From Saprospiraceae bacterium (lineage in GTDB: Bacteria; Bacteroidota; Bacteroidia; Chitinophagales; Saprospiraceae): 64,000 nucleotides of DNA. Location of the stretch: positions 1-64,000 of the forward strand of contig JABWBR010000056.1 of NCBI GenBank assembly GCA_013360405.1. The letters are read 5' to 3'. The stretch's first letter is position 1, and each line of letters begins with the position of its first letter. This document shows, piece after piece, positions 43,650 to 52,122 of the stretch. The notes beneath the pieces were generated by a model that searched no databases, had not been told where the DNA came from, and worked only from the letters and a program-made list of their open reading frames with translations. A program made the position numbers and the translations under genes.

Positions 43650-46600
43650 ATGCCGGGTTGTGCCGACAGGGCCGGAGGGCCGCTGTTCGAGTGCCTGCCG
43701 GCTGCTTCCTCGGGGATAGATTTTTGCAATGAACTGCAGGAAACGGAGACAGAAAACATCATCGAATACCTCTATTTTTATAATGGGGCCGGGGTAGCTA
43801 CTGGGGATATCAACAACGACGGGCTGGCGGATATCTATTTTACTTCAAACCAACAATCCAACCGGCTGTATCTCAACAAGGGCAACCTGCAGTTTGAAGA
43901 TATCACCGAAAAAGCTGGCGTGGCCGGCGCCGGCAACTGGAAAACCGGCGTGACCATGGCTGACGTCAACGGCGACGGCCAACTAGACATCTACGTATGC
44001 CAGGTAGGGCAGTACAAAACCTTTGAAGGCCGCAACCAATTATTCATCAACAACGGCGACCTCACCTTTACAGAAAAAGCTGCCGACTACGGCCTCGACT
44101 TCAAAGGATTTTCCACCCAGGCGGCCTTTTTCGATTACGACCGCGACGGCGACCTCGATATGTACCTGCTCAATCACTCCGTGCACGGCACCGATATCTA
44201 CGGCCGCGCCACCATTCGCCAACGCACCGACTCCCTCTCCGGCGACCGACTGTACCGCAACGACCTGATCGCCGGCGGCCGCTTTACCGACGTAACCGCC
44301 CAAGCCGGCATCTACTCCAGCAAAATCGGCTACGGACTGGGCATCGCCATCGGCGACCTCGACGACAACGGCTGGCCGGATATTTACGTCTCCAACGATT
44401 TCCACGAAAACGACTACCTATACTACAACAACGGCGACGGTACCTTCACGGAAAATATCACCGGTTCGGTGGGGCATACCAGCACCTTCTCCATGGGTAG
44501 CGACATCGCCGACTACAACAACGACGGCCTGCTCGACCTGATCACCCTCGACATGAAACCCGAAGACGAAGTGATCCTCAAAAGCTCGGTGGGCGCCGAT
44601 CCCTACAATATCTATCGCTTCAAATACGAATACGGCTATCACTACCAGTTTCCCCGCAACATGCTGCACCTCAACCGGGGGAAAACGGGCGCCACGGGCG
44701 CTACCTTCAGCGAAATCGGCCAACTCGCCGGCGTAGCCGCCACCGATTGGAGTTGGTCGGCCCTCTTCTGCGACCTCGACAACGACGGCTGGAAAGACCT
44801 TTTCATCACCAACGGCATCTGGCGCAGGCCCAACGACCTCGACTACCTCAAATTCACCTCCAGCATTGAAATCCAACGGCAGGCCACCGACATGGAACTG
44901 GCCAACCGCATGCCGGAGGGCAAAGTGACCAACTACCTCTACCGCAATAACGGCGACCTCACCTTCAGCAACCAATCGCAGTCCTGGGGTTTGGAAAAAA
45001 CCGGCTGCACTACGGGCGCCGCCTACGCCGACCTCGACCGCGACGGCGACCTCGACCTGGTGGTCAACAACCTCAACGCCAAAGCCGAAGTATGGGAAAA
45101 TAAAGCCAGGCAACAGCCCGAACCCCGGCACTATTTACGCCTGCAACTGGAACAACCCGGTCCCAACAGCCGGGCTATCGGCAGCCGGGTAGTGCTCTAT
45201 GCCGGCGGCAAGCAGATCACCCAGGAGCTATATGCCACCCGGGGCTTCCAATCGGCAGTAGAACCCGTATTGACATTCGGACTTGGCAAGGCCCAGCAAG
45301 TAGATTCGGGCTGGGTGCGCTGGCCCGACGGCCAATGGCAGCGATTGGGGCCGATAAAAGCCGATCAATTATTTATTTTAAAAAAACAAACCGGAACGGC
45401 TTTACCGATAAGGAATCCGGTAGAACCTTTGCTGCGGGAAATTACGACCCAGTCAGGGCTGAATTTTATACATAAAGAAAACAACTACAACGACTTCGAC
45501 AGGGAAAAGCTGATCCCCCACCAATTGTCCGCACTGGGGCCCTGCCTGGCCGTGGGCGACTGCAACGGCGACGGCCTCGAAGACGTATTTATAGGCGGCG
45601 CCAAGGGGCAGTCCGGTGCGTTATTCCTGCAAAAAGCGGGGTTGGCCTTTCAGCGCCTTGCTCAGCCCGCCCTGGAGGCCGACAGCAACTATGAAGACGT
45701 CGATGCCGCCTGGCTGGATGCCGACGGCGACGGCGACCTCGATTTGTATGTCGTCAATGGGGGAGGGGAGGGCATCGCACTGCTGCACAGGTTATACTTC
45801 AACGACGGACGGGGCAACCTGGTAAAATCCCCCGATGCCCTGCCTGCTGTGATGGCCAACGGCGCCTGCGTAGTCGCCGCCGACATAGACGGCGACGGCG
45901 ACACGGATATTTTTACCGGCGCGCGCTCGATCCCCGGTAGTTATGGGCTTTCCCCGGCCAGTTATTATTTTGAAAATGCAGGCAAAGGCAGGTTTACCGA
46001 CAAAAGCGGCCAGGTAGCGCCCTTTTTGCAGCAATTGGGCATGGTCAGCGACGCTTGCTGGCTGCCGGCCACAAAAACGCTGGCCGTAGTAGGCGAATGG
46101 ATGCCGCTAACCTTGATATCAACCGATGCTAAAAGCTGGAAAAAAACTGAAATAGCGAATAGTTTTGGCTGGTGGAACACCGTACACGCCGCCGACATCG
46201 ACAACGACGGCGACGAGGATCTGTTGCTGGGCAACCTGGGCCTCAACGCTACCGTAAAAGCAAGCAAAGCAGAGCCGCTGCAACTATACGTAGCTGACTA
46301 CGACCGCAACCAATCTTACGACCCCATACTGACCTATTACAAACAGCACCGGCAGTACAGCTATTACTCCAAAGACGAATTATTTTCTCAACTCACCGCC
46401 ATCAAAAAGAAATACACCGATTACGCGCCTTTTGCCCGGCAGACCTTCGACCAATTATTTTCCGAAAAGCAGCTCGCCGAATCCGTCCAAAAACGCGTAG
46501 AAACCCTGCAATCTGCGCTGGCCGTCAACAAAGGCAACAACCAATTTGAGCTACGGCCATTGCCCCTGGAGGCCCAGATCGCCCCCCTTTTCGCCTTTGC

Positions 46601-46847
46601 CAGTGCCGACTTCAACGGCGACGGCTTTGTCGACATACTCGCCGGCGGCAACTGGTACGAGGTGCAGCCTTCCTTTGGGCGGTATGATGCCTCCAAAGGT
46701 TGTTTGTTGCTGGGGGATGGCAAGGGGGGATGGCGTATTGGCCCTACATTGAGATTGGAAGGGCAGGTGCGGCATATGGCTGTTGTGAAAACAGGAATTG
46801 TGGTCATTGCCCTCAATGATAGAAAAGCTCAGCTATTCGTGAAATAG
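43650..46847 (+). CDS. CRTAC1-like protein with FG-GAP/VCBS repeats and ASPIC/UnbV domain (copy 3), start unclear
   Basis: A 1,065-residue relative of the 30738 and 34972 proteins, with the same DINNDGLAD-type loops and an ASPIC/UnbV domain near residue 530 (YATRGFQSAVEPVLTFGLGK). The first ATG (43650) removes the signal peptide and leaves MPGCADR. The bases before it in the same frame encode IAKITFVILIGWG, a good lipoprotein signal leading to PGC, but that frame enters the heptamer array with only an ATT (43611) as possible start. Upstream ATG codons (43354 by TTG/GTG-type start, 43418 by ATG) are in the other two frames. Loss or gain of heptamers would join them, so expression may be switchable. 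Confidence 0.85.
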   Translation: MPGCADRAGGPLFECLPAASSGIDFCNELQETETENIIEYLYFYNGAGVATGDINNDGLADIYFTSNQQSNRLYLNKGNLQFEDITEKAGVAGAGNWKTGVTMADVNGDGQLDIYVCQVGQYKTFEGRNQLFINNGDLTFTEKAADYGLDFKGFSTQAAFFDYDRDGDLDMYLLNHSVHGTDIYGRATIRQRTDSLSGDRLYRNDLIAGGRFTDVTAQAGIYSSKIGYGLGIAIGDLDDNGWPDIYVSNDFHENDYLYYNNGDGTFTENITGSVGHTSTFSMGSDIADYNNDGLLDLITLDMKPEDEVILKSSVGADPYNIYRFKYEYGYHYQFPRNMLHLNRGKTGATGATFSEIGQLAGVAATDWSWSALFCDLDNDGWKDLFITNGIWRRPNDLDYLKFTSSIEIQRQATDMELANRMPEGKVTNYLYRNNGDLTFSNQSQSWGLEKTGCTTGAAYADLDRDGDLDLVVNNLNAKAEVWENKARQQPEPRHYLRLQLEQPGPNSRAIGSRVVLYAGGKQITQELYATRGFQSAVEPVLTFGLGKAQQVDSGWVRWPDGQWQRLGPIKADQLFILKKQTGTALPIRNPVEPLLREITTQSGLNFIHKENNYNDFDREKLIPHQLSALGPCLAVGDCNGDGLEDVFIGGAKGQSGALFLQKAGLAFQRLAQPALEADSNYEDVDAAWLDADGDGDLDLYVVNGGGEGIALLHRLYFNDGRGNLVKSPDALPAVMANGACVVAADIDGDGDTDIFTGARSIPGSYGLSPASYYFENAGKGRFTDKSGQVAPFLQQLGMVSDACWLPATKTLAVVGEWMPLTLISTDAKSWKKTEIANSFGWWNTVHAADIDNDGDEDLLLGNLGLNATVKASKAEPLQLYVADYDRNQSYDPILTYYKQHRQYSYYSKDELFSQLTAIKKKYTDYAPFARQTFDQLFSEKQLAESVQKRVETLQSALAVNKGNNQFELRPLPLEAQIAPLFAFASADFNGDGFVDILAGGNWYEVQPSFGRYDASKGCLLLGDGKGGWRIGPTLRLEGQVRHMAVVKTGIVVIALNDRKAQLFVK

Positions 46848-47005
46848 GGTTTCCTCCGTCTGATTTGAAATCTATCCTTTGCAGTCGGTCGGTTGCTTTG
46901 TCGTCTTTCTTCCATTTTGCTTTCCATGGTTGCCTGCTATCTCATGTTTTTGTATATTACACTCCTTATCTATGTTGTGTATATAGCTTTATTTTAAATT
47001 TAATT

Positions 47006-50000
47006 ATGAAAAAGAATATACTCTATATTTTTCTCCAAACGGCCTTCTTATCAGTTTATGGCCAGACCAGTTTCCCTACTCGAGAATATATGCCGGTATG
47101 GACAGGAACAGGAAGTGGTCTTGGCGTACAATTTACCTGGCGGGTGGAAACCCTTCCTGATACGCTGGTTTGTGGTAAATTATGGACGCCGTTCGTAAGG
47201 CACATTTTTTCTGGCAACCAAAGTCCATATTCTCCTTCCGATAACATCTACATCCGGGGATATTACCGGGTTGAAGGTCAAAAGGTATATATACTGCCTA
47301 ATGCTCCAAATTGCGACAATCCTCCCGGACTACTGTACGATTTTAGTCTGGAAACCGGCGATTCCGTCTATATTGCCGTGAGCGCATCATTTGGCCAAAT
47401 AGACAGCGCGTTATTCCGGGTTATGTCATCGGGCGTTTCGACATTTACAGGTCAACCCCGCAAATGGATGAACATGCGATGGGAGGTAACAAATTCTTGG
47501 GGAGGGACAATATCTTTTTTTCAATCATGGACGGAGGGAATTGGTGATTTTATTTTTCCAATACCCGCTGCTACTTGTTATTACAGTTATTCTAATTGCG
47601 AGTCTGTTACAAATATTTCATGCCTTCATACTGTAGAAGGGCTAATATATTCCTCACCCATAGGGTTGGGCTGTGGAGATATTACTCGCTATTACGTCAA
47701 TCAAAACGCAGAAGGCAGCCTCGAAAACGGACTAAGCTGGTTCAACGCCTTCCGCGATTTACAAGACGCCATTGCCATAGCCCAATACGGCGACACGATA
47801 TGGGTAGCAGAGGGCATTTACCACCCCACGGATGACAACGACCGCACCCGGTCGTTTGAATTGCGCAACGGCGTGACGATATTAGGCGGCTTCAACGGTA
47901 CGGAGTGGTACGAGTGGCAGCGCAACCCCGAGCTATACGAAACGGTGCTAAGCGGAGAGATTGGCGACCCGGCTGACAGCACAGATAACAGCATGCACGT
48001 GGTGTACACTCTGGGCACGGACGAAAATACGGTGCTCGACGGGTTTACGATCACGCGGGGTTATGCTTTTCAAATGCCGGGTGAGCCTTATGTAGGGCCG
48101 TATAATGCAGGAGCTGGGCTTTATGTTGATATAAGTGATGATTTTCCATATGCCAGACCCAGGATACGGCAATGCAGGTTTGTGCTGAATACTGCCCGGT
48201 CGGGCGGCGGCATTTATTGCTACGGCGTGGGAGGAAACCGCTGGGCGGACCCAGTGCTTGAGGATTGTGTATTTGACAGGAATTATGCGGTGACTTATGG
48301 CGGCGCTATATACAAGGAAGGAGATAGCCCGATTGGAGGCGGATTTATCATGCGCAACTGTCGTTTTATCGAGAATATTGGATTGAACAACGGAGGCGCA
48401 ATTATGCTTAAAGACCCGAGTTTCTACCTGGAACTGACAGATTGTATTTTTGAAAATAATTTCGCATATGGTAGCGGTGGCGCTATTTTTTATGAAACTT
48501 TCTCGCAGGAAGCACTTCTATTAATCGATAATTGCGATTTTTATTCAAACAGAGGTGATGGCGGTGGCGCTTTTACGTTTATCAATACACAAGAGATAGG
48601 CGAGGATTCGATCGGGTATAATTTATTTTTCAGCAATTGCATATTTGATGGCAATATCGCGCCAAATACCGCCGGAGCAGCAGCATATATTATTAATTCA
48701 GGGTCAATATGCAACACCACATTCCTGGGCTGTGATTTTTCCAATAATAGTTGCAGGATGGAAGGCTCGGCTATTTATTTCGGTTATGAATCCGGTTCCA
48801 TAGGTCGCATCGTAATCGGCGATTCCAAATTTACGGCAAACGATATCACATTTCCCGAGAAATATGGATGTATCATGTTGTGGGGCAATGTGAGCCCTCC
48901 CTTAAAAGTAAGTTTCAATATATATAATACGACGTTCATCCGTAACGACGGTGCGGTTGCGTATAATGCATGGCCTGGCGTTGCAGACGGACTAATTCAG
49001 AATTGCACTTTTTACGAAAACGGCAAATACCCTATTTCTAAAAACTGGGACCCGCTGTTTGACTACGAGGATTACTACAACCGCATGGAAATTGCCAACA
49101 GCGTCATCTGGGAACCCTCGCAGCCGCTGGGCCGGATATTGTACAACGGCAATCCAACTAATTTTACGCTCCATGACTATGCCATTCGCCACTGCCTGAT
49201 CAGCGCTGACGACTGTAACCTGCCTGGCGGCGCTACTGCTTGTGAAGCTGGTAATATATTTGATACTTACCCGGTTTTTGTGGATACCATTATGGATGAT
49301 TTCCGCCTCGCAGCCTGTTCGCCGGCCATCAACACAGGTAGTAATGCGCACCTTGATAGCCTGGGTATCTATTACGATTTGGCGGGAGTCCCACGCATTC
49401 TGGAAGGCCAGGTAGATATCGGCGCTTACGAGCGGCCTCACTTTCAGTTGCTAAATAGTGAAGTCCACCCGGCAGACTGTGCTGACGAGCCGGGCGGCAG
49501 CTTTATCGCAGCAACCAACGGCGACGAGCCTTTATCGTACGCTTGGTCGAACGAACAAGGCCAGACTGGTTCGGGGAATGAGCAACTACTTCCTGGCATA
49601 TACCAGGTCACCGTAACTGATTTTCCGGGCTGCAGCGACACCTTAGCCGTGCAAATAGATAGTCCGGAGTCGTTGAGCGCAACCTATGAAGCCATGAATG
49701 CAAGTTCCTTTGAATCTACTGACGGTAGTATTGAAATAAATCAGATCACAGGCGGAACGCCGCCCTACGGGATAGCCTGGAGTACGGGCGATATGGGGGC
49801 AATCATCGATAGCTTGGGTGTTGGCGATTACCAGGCTTTTATTACCGATTCGCTGGGCTGCGTGCTGGAATTGGACATAACGATCAGTGCGGATGTGTCC
49901 GTAGGTCAATTAAAGGAAAAGTCTCCAATTAGATTATATCCAAATCCTGTCGGAGCGCAAGCGTCCTGTAAGTTGGAGTGGGACACAACAGTTCTTGGCC

Positions 50001-50176
50001 CAAACCTATGGTGTACCCTAACCGATGCCTGGGGCAGGCGTTGCTGTTACTTTGGGTGGAGTGGGGGAGAGGCGGTATTTCCCACTGCCGGCCTGGCGGA
50101 GGGGGTGTATTTTATGCAATTCAGCGGAGCAGGTAAGCAAACCAGAGGATTACGTTTGGTAATCAACAAACAGTAG
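47006..50176 (+). CDS. Large T9SS-secreted protein with beta-helix region and SprB-like repeats
   Basis: A 1,056-residue exported protein. ATG at 47006 begins a signal peptide (MKKNILYIFLQTAFLSVYGQ); the frame upstream to 46865 is rejected. Residues ~20-220 are unassigned. Residues ~230-800 form a right-handed parallel beta-helix of the DUF1565/choice-of-anchor type (AEGIYHPTDDNDRTRSFELR, GVTILGGFNGTEW, then repeated GGAIxxE and NCxFxxN turns). Two SprB-type repeats follow (GGSFIAATNGDEPLSYAWSN; EINQITGGTPPYGIAWSTGD). A type A sorting domain ends it (IRLYPNPVG...GLAEGVYFMQF). Adhesin or surface polysaccharide-binding roles are possible. Confidence 0.88.
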   Translation: MKKNILYIFLQTAFLSVYGQTSFPTREYMPVWTGTGSGLGVQFTWRVETLPDTLVCGKLWTPFVRHIFSGNQSPYSPSDNIYIRGYYRVEGQKVYILPNAPNCDNPPGLLYDFSLETGDSVYIAVSASFGQIDSALFRVMSSGVSTFTGQPRKWMNMRWEVTNSWGGTISFFQSWTEGIGDFIFPIPAATCYYSYSNCESVTNISCLHTVEGLIYSSPIGLGCGDITRYYVNQNAEGSLENGLSWFNAFRDLQDAIAIAQYGDTIWVAEGIYHPTDDNDRTRSFELRNGVTILGGFNGTEWYEWQRNPELYETVLSGEIGDPADSTDNSMHVVYTLGTDENTVLDGFTITRGYAFQMPGEPYVGPYNAGAGLYVDISDDFPYARPRIRQCRFVLNTARSGGGIYCYGVGGNRWADPVLEDCVFDRNYAVTYGGAIYKEGDSPIGGGFIMRNCRFIENIGLNNGGAIMLKDPSFYLELTDCIFENNFAYGSGGAIFYETFSQEALLLIDNCDFYSNRGDGGGAFTFINTQEIGEDSIGYNLFFSNCIFDGNIAPNTAGAAAYIINSGSICNTTFLGCDFSNNSCRMEGSAIYFGYESGSIGRIVIGDSKFTANDITFPEKYGCIMLWGNVSPPLKVSFNIYNTTFIRNDGAVAYNAWPGVADGLIQNCTFYENGKYPISKNWDPLFDYEDYYNRMEIANSVIWEPSQPLGRILYNGNPTNFTLHDYAIRHCLISADDCNLPGGATACEAGNIFDTYPVFVDTIMDDFRLAACSPAINTGSNAHLDSLGIYYDLAGVPRILEGQVDIGAYERPHFQLLNSEVHPADCADEPGGSFIAATNGDEPLSYAWSNEQGQTGSGNEQLLPGIYQVTVTDFPGCSDTLAVQIDSPESLSATYEAMNASSFESTDGSIEINQITGGTPPYGIAWSTGDMGAIIDSLGVGDYQAFITDSLGCVLELDITISADVSVGQLKEKSPIRLYPNPVGAQASCKLEWDTTVLGPNLWCTLTDAWGRRCCYFGWSGGEAVFPTAGLAEGVYFMQFSGAGKQTRGLRLVINKQ

Positions 50177-50213
50177 AATGAACAGTGAACAGTGAACTGA
50201 GTGTCTCTCACTC

Positions 50214-50539
50214 TAATGTCGTCAACTTAAGCTTCTATGTGTACTAAACTTTCGAAGTTTAGTACACATGTACCTCCCATTGTAGCTTAATACTACTTTG
50301 TCACTTTAAAATTTCGCATGAAACATGTGCACATATTGCGCCCCTCTGGGGCTTAATACGCTTTGTTCATGATTTTTCTACCAATAGGTACACCCCGCTG
50401 GGGCTTTTGGGGCATCTTTAAAGGCCCGGAGGGCCGAAATATTGGTAGAACCGGCAATAAGATCTCAAAAGCTCCGGAGGAGCGTAATATGCGGTATGCC
50501 TGGTTAAAGTGACAAAGTAGTATTAAGTTGACGACATTA
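50214..50539. mobile_element. Outer MITE-like element with 11-bp target duplication
   Basis: A 326-bp element bounded by perfect 17-bp inverted repeats TAATGTCGTCAACTTAA (50214-50230) and TTAAGTTGACGACATTA (50523-50539). The 11-bp sequence GTCTCTCACTC lies directly outside both ends (50203-50213 and 50540-50550), as expected for a target-site duplication. Inside is a 33-base hairpin with 15-bp arms (50237-50269, GTACTAAACTT TCG AAGTTTAGTAC core) and a complete copy of the other element. No ORF. Confidence 0.8.
50291..50522. mobile_element. MITE-like palindromic element, copy 2 (232 bp), nested
   Basis: Same 19-bp perfect ends as the element at 34156 (TACTACTTTGTCACTTTAA and complement), and the same internal CGCCCC/GGGGCG-type hairpins with some changes and about 30 extra bp. 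Its right end abuts the outer element's end repeat. Either it inserted into the outer element or the two form one compound unit. Confidence 0.85.
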
Positions 50540-50578
50540 GTCTCTCACTCCCCCTCTCTCCCTCCCTCCCTCTCCACA

Positions 50579-51226
50579 TCACGGCGCTACCACCTCGATC
50601 TTCCACAGTCCATCCGGCGTAAGGCGGTACTGCAGCCTGTCGTGCAGGCGGTTATTGCGGCCTTGCCAGAATTCGATCAGCGAAGGTTTTACCACAAAGC
50701 CGCCCCAGTTGTCGGGGCAGGGGATGGGGGCCGCGCCGGCAAATTGCTTTTCGAATTTATCGTAGGCGTTTTCGAGGATCTCGCGGCTCTCGATGACCTG
50801 GCTTTGGGGCGAAGCCCAGGCGCCGATCTGACTGCCGCGGGGCCGGCTTTGGAAATAAGCCACCGACTCCTCGCGGGAAATTTTGGACACCGTGCCTTCC
50901 ACCTTCACCTGCCGGTGCAATTCCGACCAGAAAAATATCAGCGCTACGCGGGGATTATCCGTCATCTCCCGGCTTTTTCGGCTGCCATAGTTGGTAAAAA
51001 ACACAAAACCCGATTCGTTTACCTCCTTGAGCAGCACAATGCGGGCATTGGGCATGCCGTCGGGGGTGGCCGTGGCCAGCGTCATGGCGTTCGGCGTATC
51101 GGCCTCTACTTTAGTGGCTTCGGCAAACCATGCGGCAAACTGAGAAAACGGGTTTTTGTCAACGCTATCGGGCGTAAGCGGCTCGCCGCTATACTCTTCG
51201 CGCAATTGGTGAATATCGAGTAACAT
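50579..51226 (-). CDS. pdxH: Pyridoxamine/pyridoxine 5'-phosphate oxidase
   Basis: FMN-dependent last step of pyridoxal 5'-phosphate synthesis. The 215-residue protein shows the family layout: REEY near the N-terminus, NAMTLATATPDGMPNARIVL, FVFFTNYGSRKSREM, FFWSELHRQVKVEGTVSKIS, SRPRGSQIGAWAS and the C-terminal EFWQGRNNRLHDR. It ends WKIEVVAP where most relatives have W-x-x-x-RL-x-P. It is a housekeeping gene between two repeat-rich gaps. Confidence 0.95.
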   Translation of the reverse strand: MLLDIHQLREEYSGEPLTPDSVDKNPFSQFAAWFAEATKVEADTPNAMTLATATPDGMPNARIVLLKEVNESGFVFFTNYGSRKSREMTDNPRVALIFFWSELHRQVKVEGTVSKISREESVAYFQSRPRGSQIGAWASPQSQVIESREILENAYDKFEKQFAGAAPIPCPDNWGGFVVKPSLIEFWQGRNNRLHDRLQYRLTPDGLWKIEVVAP

Positions 51227-51262
51227 ATGTGGTGGAGTTTGATAGATGAAGCTTCAAATATA

Positions 51263-51292
51263 AGGGTTTATGAGGGTTTATGAGGGTTTATG
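51263..51292. repeat. Three tandem copies of AGGGTTTATG
   Basis: A 10-bp unit repeated three times just upstream of pdxH. A further AGGGGTTATG-like copy occurs near 51370. The stretch between (51293-51365) holds GTCCCGA/TCGGG inverted repeats of a dispersed-repeat look. Confidence 0.85.
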
Positions 51293-51405
51293 CGACTGAA
51301 AGCGAACGAAGTGAGTCCCGATTAAAAGTCGGGGGAGTCCCGTACCGACCAAAGGGAAGTCGGGAAGGGGTTATGAGGGGTTACTTTTTTTCTACTACAC
51401 CTTTA

Positions 51406-51437
51406 CAAAAAAAGCCCTGCCGGTTAGGACAGGGCTT
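51406..51437 (-). terminator. Leftward intrinsic terminator with no gene in front
   Basis: On the minus strand the stem AAGCCCTG...CAGGGCTT is followed by seven T (51413-51407). No leftward gene lies between here and 52122, so it should end a non-coding transcript. Confidence 0.65.
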
Positions 51438-51611
51438 ATACATAAACAAACACTATGAACAACACTAACTCTATATGTCACACTTATAGGTTCTGAGTTA
51501 AAGAACCAGAAGGAATGATTCATGCTAATACCTCAATAATCAGGTAAAATCAGATTGATAACTGGGTGTGGGTTGAACCGGATTGGCTTCTATGGGTGAT
51601 AATAAATTCAG
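51406..51611 (-). ncRNA. Candidate small RNA on the minus strand
   Basis: Bounded by a TAAATTTG -7 match at 51625-51618 (minus strand) and the terminator at 51406-51437, giving a transcript of about 205 nt. It contains a second hairpin, GGTTCT/AGAACC (51489-51507). No ORF of note. I cannot assign it to a known RNA family; it could instead be an inactive gap. Confidence 0.3.
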
Positions 51612-51625
51612 CCAAAACAAATTTA

Positions 51626-52122
51626 GCATAAGAAAACGATAATATTATACCAAATGCATAAAAAAAGTGACATGGAACTATATAAGTGATATATGTTTAT
51701 GTAATTGGTTATTAATTAATTATAAAAAATATTTGGATATAAAATTTGCATTTTGTGATTTAATTTAGAAAAGTGGATCTCCAGTCGGATTTACGAACCG
51801 CAAAAAAGCCTTTAGAAGATAAGACGTTTAAGACGTCAATTAGACAAAAAGGGCAAAACCTGACGGTAGAAGTACTTGTTTTATAAACAATACAATCGCA
51901 GTAAATTGATAAAGTGTGTGTTAGTACGACTTTAAAAAATAATGGCGTAGTATTTGTGAGGTCGTTTTTGCATTTGGCGTAGTTGTGATGAGGTGTTTTA
52001 GTGTCAAATATCCAGGTAAAAACGGCAATATTGTATGGATATTTTTCTGAGAGGCGGCTTTTCATTTTGCGACAGCTAAATAATACAAAATGCAGGGCTT
52101 GTATTTTAAAAACACTCCTGGT
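51626..52122. other. AT-rich intergenic region before the GH144 gene
   Basis: About 500 bp with no gene I can support. It probably holds the promoter of the glycan locus. A minus-strand frame at 51760-52065 is cysteine-rich, lacks a family match and is rejected. Confidence 0.5.

Noticed and set aside
43354-43732. ORFs encoding ENREQRT/ENRKQKT peptide repeats and the reverse-strand FSVLCSL repeats
   Set aside because: They are the heptamer array read in different frames; the unit is stop-free everywhere, so open frames are expected without coding.
51760-52065. Leftward ORF of 101 codons
   Set aside because: Cysteine-rich, no recognisable family, in AT-rich intergenic sequence and without a start signal.
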